Below, piece by piece: positions 60,866 through 64,000 of a stretch of DNA of 64,000 nt. The DNA comes from Arthrobacter_E sp044748305. GTDB lineage: Bacteria; Actinomycetota; Actinomycetes; Actinomycetales; Micrococcaceae. The notes beneath the pieces are model-generated. The model made no database searches. It saw only the letters and a program-made list of their open reading frames with translations, and was not told where the DNA came from. The position numbers and the translations under genes are program-made. The DNA lies in the NCBI RefSeq assembly GCF_044748305.1, contig NZ_JBIVFT010000001.1:310001-374000 (forward strand), written 5' to 3'. Positions within the stretch are counted from its first letter, which is position 1. Each line of letters begins with the position of its first letter.

Positions 60866-62431
60866 TCAGCTCTGCTGAGCGGACAGCCAGGCTTCGACGT
60901 CGTCCGCAGTGCGCGGCAGTGCGGCACTGAGGTTCACCGCGCCGTCGGCGGTGACCAGGATGTCGTCCTCGATGCGCACGCCGATGCCACGGTACTCCTC
61001 CGGCACCGAGAGGTCCTCAGCCTTGAAGTAGAGGCCGGGCTCGATGGTGAAGACCATGCCTTCCACCAGTTCAGCGTCGAGGTAGAGCTCGCGCTTGGCC
61101 TGGGCGCAATCGTGGACGTCAAGGCCGAGGTGGTGGCTGGTGCCGTGCGGCATCCAGCGACGGTGCTGCTGGCCGCTCTCCGACACGGCTTCCTCGACGG
61201 AGACGGGCAGCAGACCCCACTCAGAGAGGCGCTCGGCCAGGACACGCGTGGCGATCTGGTGGAGTTCGCGGAACTTCAGCCCGGGCTTGGCCGCCGCGAA
61301 GGCGGCGTCCGCGGCGTCGAGCACCGCTTCGTAGACACGGCGCTGGACTTCGGAGAAGGCACCGTTCACCGGGAGGGTTCGGGTCACGTCCGCCGTGTAG
61401 AGACTCTCGGCCTCGACTCCTGCGTCGAGAAGCAGCAGATCGCCGTCCTTCACCTGACCGTTGTTGTGGATCCAGTGCAGGATGGTCGCGTTGTTGCCGG
61501 ACGCGGCGATGGTGTCGTAGCCCAGGTCGTTGCCTTCTTCGCGGGCTTTGGCGAAGAACGCTCCTTCGACGACGCGCTCACCGCGGTGGTGGGCGACGGC
61601 GCGTGGCAGCGCCTTGGCGACCTCATGGAAGCCTTCGATGGTGGCGGCGACGGCGGCCTTCATCTGCTCGAGCTCCCACTCGTCCTTGACCAGGCGGAGT
61701 TCCGAGAGGGCTTCGGTGAGCTTCTCATCCAGAGCGTCGAGAGCGGAGAGGTCGAGATTCTCGGGGTCCTGAGCGGTGTTGTAGCGAGCGGTGTCCACCA
61801 GGGCATCGATGTTCTCATCGACCTTGCGGACCAGACGGATGGAGATTCCGCCGATCTCCGAGGCACCGACGTTCTTGGTGATGGCCACCTCGAGTTCGTC
61901 CAGGTGGGTGGTGTCGAGGTCCAGGCTGGCCTTCAGTTCGGCAAGCGTGGGGCGGGGACCGATCCAGAACTCACCCGAACGGGCATCGGAGTAGAACTGT
62001 TCGGTGTCGCGGCCGGCGAGCGGACGGAAGTAGAGCGTCGCGTGGTGGTTGCCGCCGTCGTCGCCCTGTCCCTCATCGGTGGGTTCCAGAATGAGCACGG
62101 CGTCGGGCTCATGGTCCACGCCCAGGCCCGTGAGGTGGGCGAAGGCGGAGTGCGGGCGGAAGCGGTAGTCGGTGTCGTTGGAGCGGACCTTCAGGGGGCC
62201 TGCGGGGATCACGAGGCGTTCGCCCTTGAACTGATCCGAGATGGCACGGCGGCGTCGGGCGGCGTGCTCGGCGACGGCGTCCTGAGCCGGGAGCTCCTGC
62301 GAGGCGGGGGCCCAGTTGCCGGCCATGAAGGCTTTGAAGGCGTCCGACGACGGTCGCTGCGAACGGTTGTTCACGCGTTCCTCGATCGGCTGGGTGGTGG
62401 CATCAGTGGTGTGTTCTGCGGCATTCACCAT
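60866..62431 (-). CDS. pepP: Xaa-Pro aminopeptidase (aminopeptidase P)
   Basis: 521 residues, M24B family. N-terminal creatinase-like domain (RFRPHSAFAHLTGLGVDHEP), then a pita-bread catalytic domain with ligands in LLLDAGVEAESLYTADVTRT (two Asp), GTSHHLGLDVHDC (His), IEPGLYFKAED (Glu) and GVRIEDDILVT (Glu). Removes N-terminal residues ahead of proline. Single gene, divergent from the PHP gene across a palindromic spacer. Confidence 0.94.
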   Translation of the reverse strand: MVNAAEHTTDATTQPIEERVNNRSQRPSSDAFKAFMAGNWAPASQELPAQDAVAEHAARRRRAISDQFKGERLVIPAGPLKVRSNDTDYRFRPHSAFAHLTGLGVDHEPDAVLILEPTDEGQGDDGGNHHATLYFRPLAGRDTEQFYSDARSGEFWIGPRPTLAELKASLDLDTTHLDELEVAITKNVGASEIGGISIRLVRKVDENIDALVDTARYNTAQDPENLDLSALDALDEKLTEALSELRLVKDEWELEQMKAAVAATIEGFHEVAKALPRAVAHHRGERVVEGAFFAKAREEGNDLGYDTIAASGNNATILHWIHNNGQVKDGDLLLLDAGVEAESLYTADVTRTLPVNGAFSEVQRRVYEAVLDAADAAFAAAKPGLKFRELHQIATRVLAERLSEWGLLPVSVEEAVSESGQQHRRWMPHGTSHHLGLDVHDCAQAKRELYLDAELVEGMVFTIEPGLYFKAEDLSVPEEYRGIGVRIEDDILVTADGAVNLSAALPRTADDVEAWLSAQQS

Positions 62432-62465
62432 CTCATCGTCTCACTGATTCGCCCCGGCCAGGATT

Positions 62466-62536
62466 GCCGAACTCGCGGCTTCGGTGCGAGATCGCTCGTT
62501 CATCTTGCGGTTTCGCATCGAAGCCGCGAGTTCGGC
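62466..62536. repeat. 71-bp palindromic element in divergent spacer
   Basis: 62466-62483 pairs perfectly with 62519-62536; pairing continues inward with three mismatches for about 12 more bases. It lies between the divergent pepP and PHP genes, where a terminator is not needed, so it may be a mobile intergenic palindrome or a regulatory site. Confidence 0.7.
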
Positions 62537-62594
62537 GGGTCGAGCGCGGCGCACAGAGAGGAATGACGGCGCCCTCAGGACTACGCTTGGGGGC

Positions 62595-63440
62595 GTGAGG
62601 ATCGATCTACATGCGCATTCCAACATCTCGGACGGCACGGAGCCTCCCGCTGAGCTCGTCGCCTCGGCGGCGCGGGCGGGGCTCGACGTCGTCGCGCTGA
62701 CCGATCACGACACCACCGACGGCTGGGCGGAGGCCTCCGCGGCCGCACAGCAGCACGGCGTCGCACTGGTTCCGGGCATGGAGATCAGCTGCCGGACCCG
62801 CGAAGGCATCAGCGTGCATCTGCTGTCCTATCTGCATGATCCGACCCACCCAGGCCTGCTGGAGGAGATCACCAAGGCCCGGGACGCTCGCCTGAGTCGA
62901 GCCGAACGCATGGTCGCCTTGCTTTCCGAGGACTATCCGTTGAACTGGGACGACGTCACGCAGCACCTGGCTCCGGGGGCGACGATCGGGCGCCCCCACA
63001 TCGCCGATGCGTTGGTCGCGGCGGGCATTGTGGCAGATCGTACGGAGGCCTTCGCCACCATTCTGACCTCACATTCGCGCTACTACGTCCAGCACTACGC
63101 GGCGGACCCTGCGCTCGCCGTCGAACTCGTGCGCGCTGCCGGAGGGGTTTCGGTTTTCGCGCATCCCGTGGCGCGGGCCCGTGGCCGTGTCGTCGGGGAG
63201 CACACCTTCGAGGAGATGATCGATGCCGGCCTCGGCGGCGTCGAGGTCTGGCACCGTGACAACCCGCAAGAGGGGCGTGAGTTCCTGTTGAGCCTCGCGG
63301 CCCGGCACGAATTGATCGTGACCGGTTCCAGCGACTACCACGGTGCGGGCAAGCCCAATCTGCTGGGTGAAAATCTTACGGCTCCGGAGCAACTGGCCCG
63401 GATCGAGGAACAGGCGAGCGGGAGCGTGGTCCGGGCGTAG
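62595..63440 (+). CDS. PHP domain phosphoesterase
   Basis: 281 residues, TrpH/YciV-like PHP domain. Metal ligands: IDLHAHSNISDG at residues 3-14, LTDHDTTDG near residue 40, EISCR near residue 65, RPHIADAL near residue 135, and SSDYHG near residue 257. Members are 3',5'-nucleoside bisphosphate or RNA 5'-exonuclease-like phosphatases. Leaderless pattern: TACGCT (62582-62587) seven bases before the GTG. Confidence 0.9.
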   Translation: MRIDLHAHSNISDGTEPPAELVASAARAGLDVVALTDHDTTDGWAEASAAAQQHGVALVPGMEISCRTREGISVHLLSYLHDPTHPGLLEEITKARDARLSRAERMVALLSEDYPLNWDDVTQHLAPGATIGRPHIADALVAAGIVADRTEAFATILTSHSRYYVQHYAADPALAVELVRAAGGVSVFAHPVARARGRVVGEHTFEEMIDAGLGGVEVWHRDNPQEGREFLLSLAARHELIVTGSSDYHGAGKPNLLGENLTAPEQLARIEEQASGSVVRA

Positions 63441-63484
63441 GCTTCGGCCGGTCCGCCGATGAGGGGGTGCCGTCTGCTGCCGCG

Positions 63485-64000
63485 TCAGCCGGCGTGCGGC
63501 GCGAGCCGTTGCACGATCAGACCGTGGGCCAGCCTGGCCGTTTCCAGCAGTTCCTGACGTGTCACGCCGAGATTGGATTGTGCTGACAAGCCGTGCCAGA
63601 CGGCCTGGATGAGACCGGTGAGCGCGCCCGGGTCCGTGCCGGAGCTCAGCTGCCCATCCCGGATGGCCTCGTCGATGCGTGCCCGCAGCGCCTCGGCGTT
63701 GGAGTCCTGCAGATCGGCGATGTAGGCCTTGGTATCAAGAGTGTCGGTGGTGTCAGCCATGGCGGCGCTGCTGATGAGGCAGCCGGGATGGGAATCCGTG
63801 TCCTGTGTGAATTCGAGGACCGAATCGAGGAGGACCCGCTCGATGACGTCTGCGATGTCGCGTTCCGCGACAGCCTGCCGGTAGATCTCCCGGTAGTGCT
63901 CCGCGTAGTTCCGCACGGCCTCCTCGAAGAGCCCGGCCTTGCTGCCGAAAGCGGAGTAGAGGCTTGAGGTCGAGAGCCCGAGTCCGGCGGTGAGGGCCCG
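63485..64000 (-). CDS. TetR family regulator, 5' end beyond window edge
   Basis: The frame is open to base 64000. The visible N-terminal end reads LGLSTSSLYSAFGSKAGLFE, the recognition helix of a TetR HTH; the first part of the HTH lies outside. The C-terminal domain (HPGCLISSAAM, ALTGLIQAVWHGLSAQS) resembles TetR_C of the AcrR/YjdC type. About 172 residues are visible. Target unknown. Confidence 0.88.
   Translation of the reverse strand, partial: RALTAGLGLSTSSLYSAFGSKAGLFEEAVRNYAEHYREIYRQAVAERDIADVIERVLLDSVLEFTQDTDSHPGCLISSAAMADTTDTLDTKAYIADLQDSNAEALRARIDEAIRDGQLSSGTDPGALTGLIQAVWHGLSAQSNLGVTRQELLETARLAHGLIVQRLAPHAG

Overview
The window is high-GC, densely coded DNA with frequent GTG starts, short start/stop overlaps and many promoters placed directly on the start codon. 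Gene content and sequence (actinobacterial-type DapD, a 7Fe FdxA next to a DapC-type aminotransferase, SigE-TatB-Mrp, DUF3117, a homoprotocatechuate 2,3-dioxygenase very like the Brevibacterium enzyme) point to a chromosome of an actinobacterium of the Micrococcaceae, Arthrobacter-like. This is inference from the proteins; no rRNA or tRNA gene was found.

Region 1 (1-8.4 kb) is accessory and partly decayed: a gene cut by the left edge, a MOSC protein, a DinB gene broken by an in-frame TAG, a Nudix-GNAT fusion, a VOC protein, an AraC/GyrI regulator, a histidine phosphatase, a frameshifted RelA/SpoT-like remnant, a proline iminopeptidase and a GNAT gene also broken by an in-frame TAG. Region 2 (8.4-13.0 kb) holds an SDR, a LysR regulator divergent from an EamA exporter, a GNAT-hydrolase fusion and a GNAT protein.

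Region 3 (13.0-25.8 kb) is an aromatic-acid catabolic island. A leftward operon (FAH-RraA fusion, FCD-type GntR regulator, HpaE, HpaD, HpaH, HpaI) encodes meta-cleavage of homoprotocatechuate to pyruvate and succinic semialdehyde; a divergent MHS-type transporter probably imports the substrate. Repeats of an ATCRTATAYGAT palindrome sit on the -10 elements of both divergent promoters and recur upstream of a ThDP-dependent lyase of unknown substrate, which suggests one GntR regulon. Beside it lies a 3-hydroxybenzoate 4-monooxygenase gene with an IclR regulator; the two promoters share a 15-bp element.

Region 4 (25.8-33.5 kb) has a small unknown protein, an ArsR-like regulator, a second MOSC protein and a dipeptide ABC transporter whose two ATPases are fused. 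Region 5 (33.5-64 kb) is conserved core: SGNH hydrolase, TypA, an orphan WXG100-like protein, FdxA-DapC, citrate synthase, GalE, DapD/DapE, the glutamate transporter GluABCD, LOG-family protein, a DivIVA-domain protein, a PIG-V-like glycosyltransferase, DUF3117, O-methyltransferase, SigE, TatB, Mrp, DUF1003, an MgtE-N/CBS protein, a general-stress-like protein, aminopeptidase P, a PHP phosphoesterase and a TetR gene cut by the right edge. The order resembles Mycobacterium tuberculosis Rv1165-Rv1232c, but the anti-sigma and HtrA genes found after sigE there are absent here.
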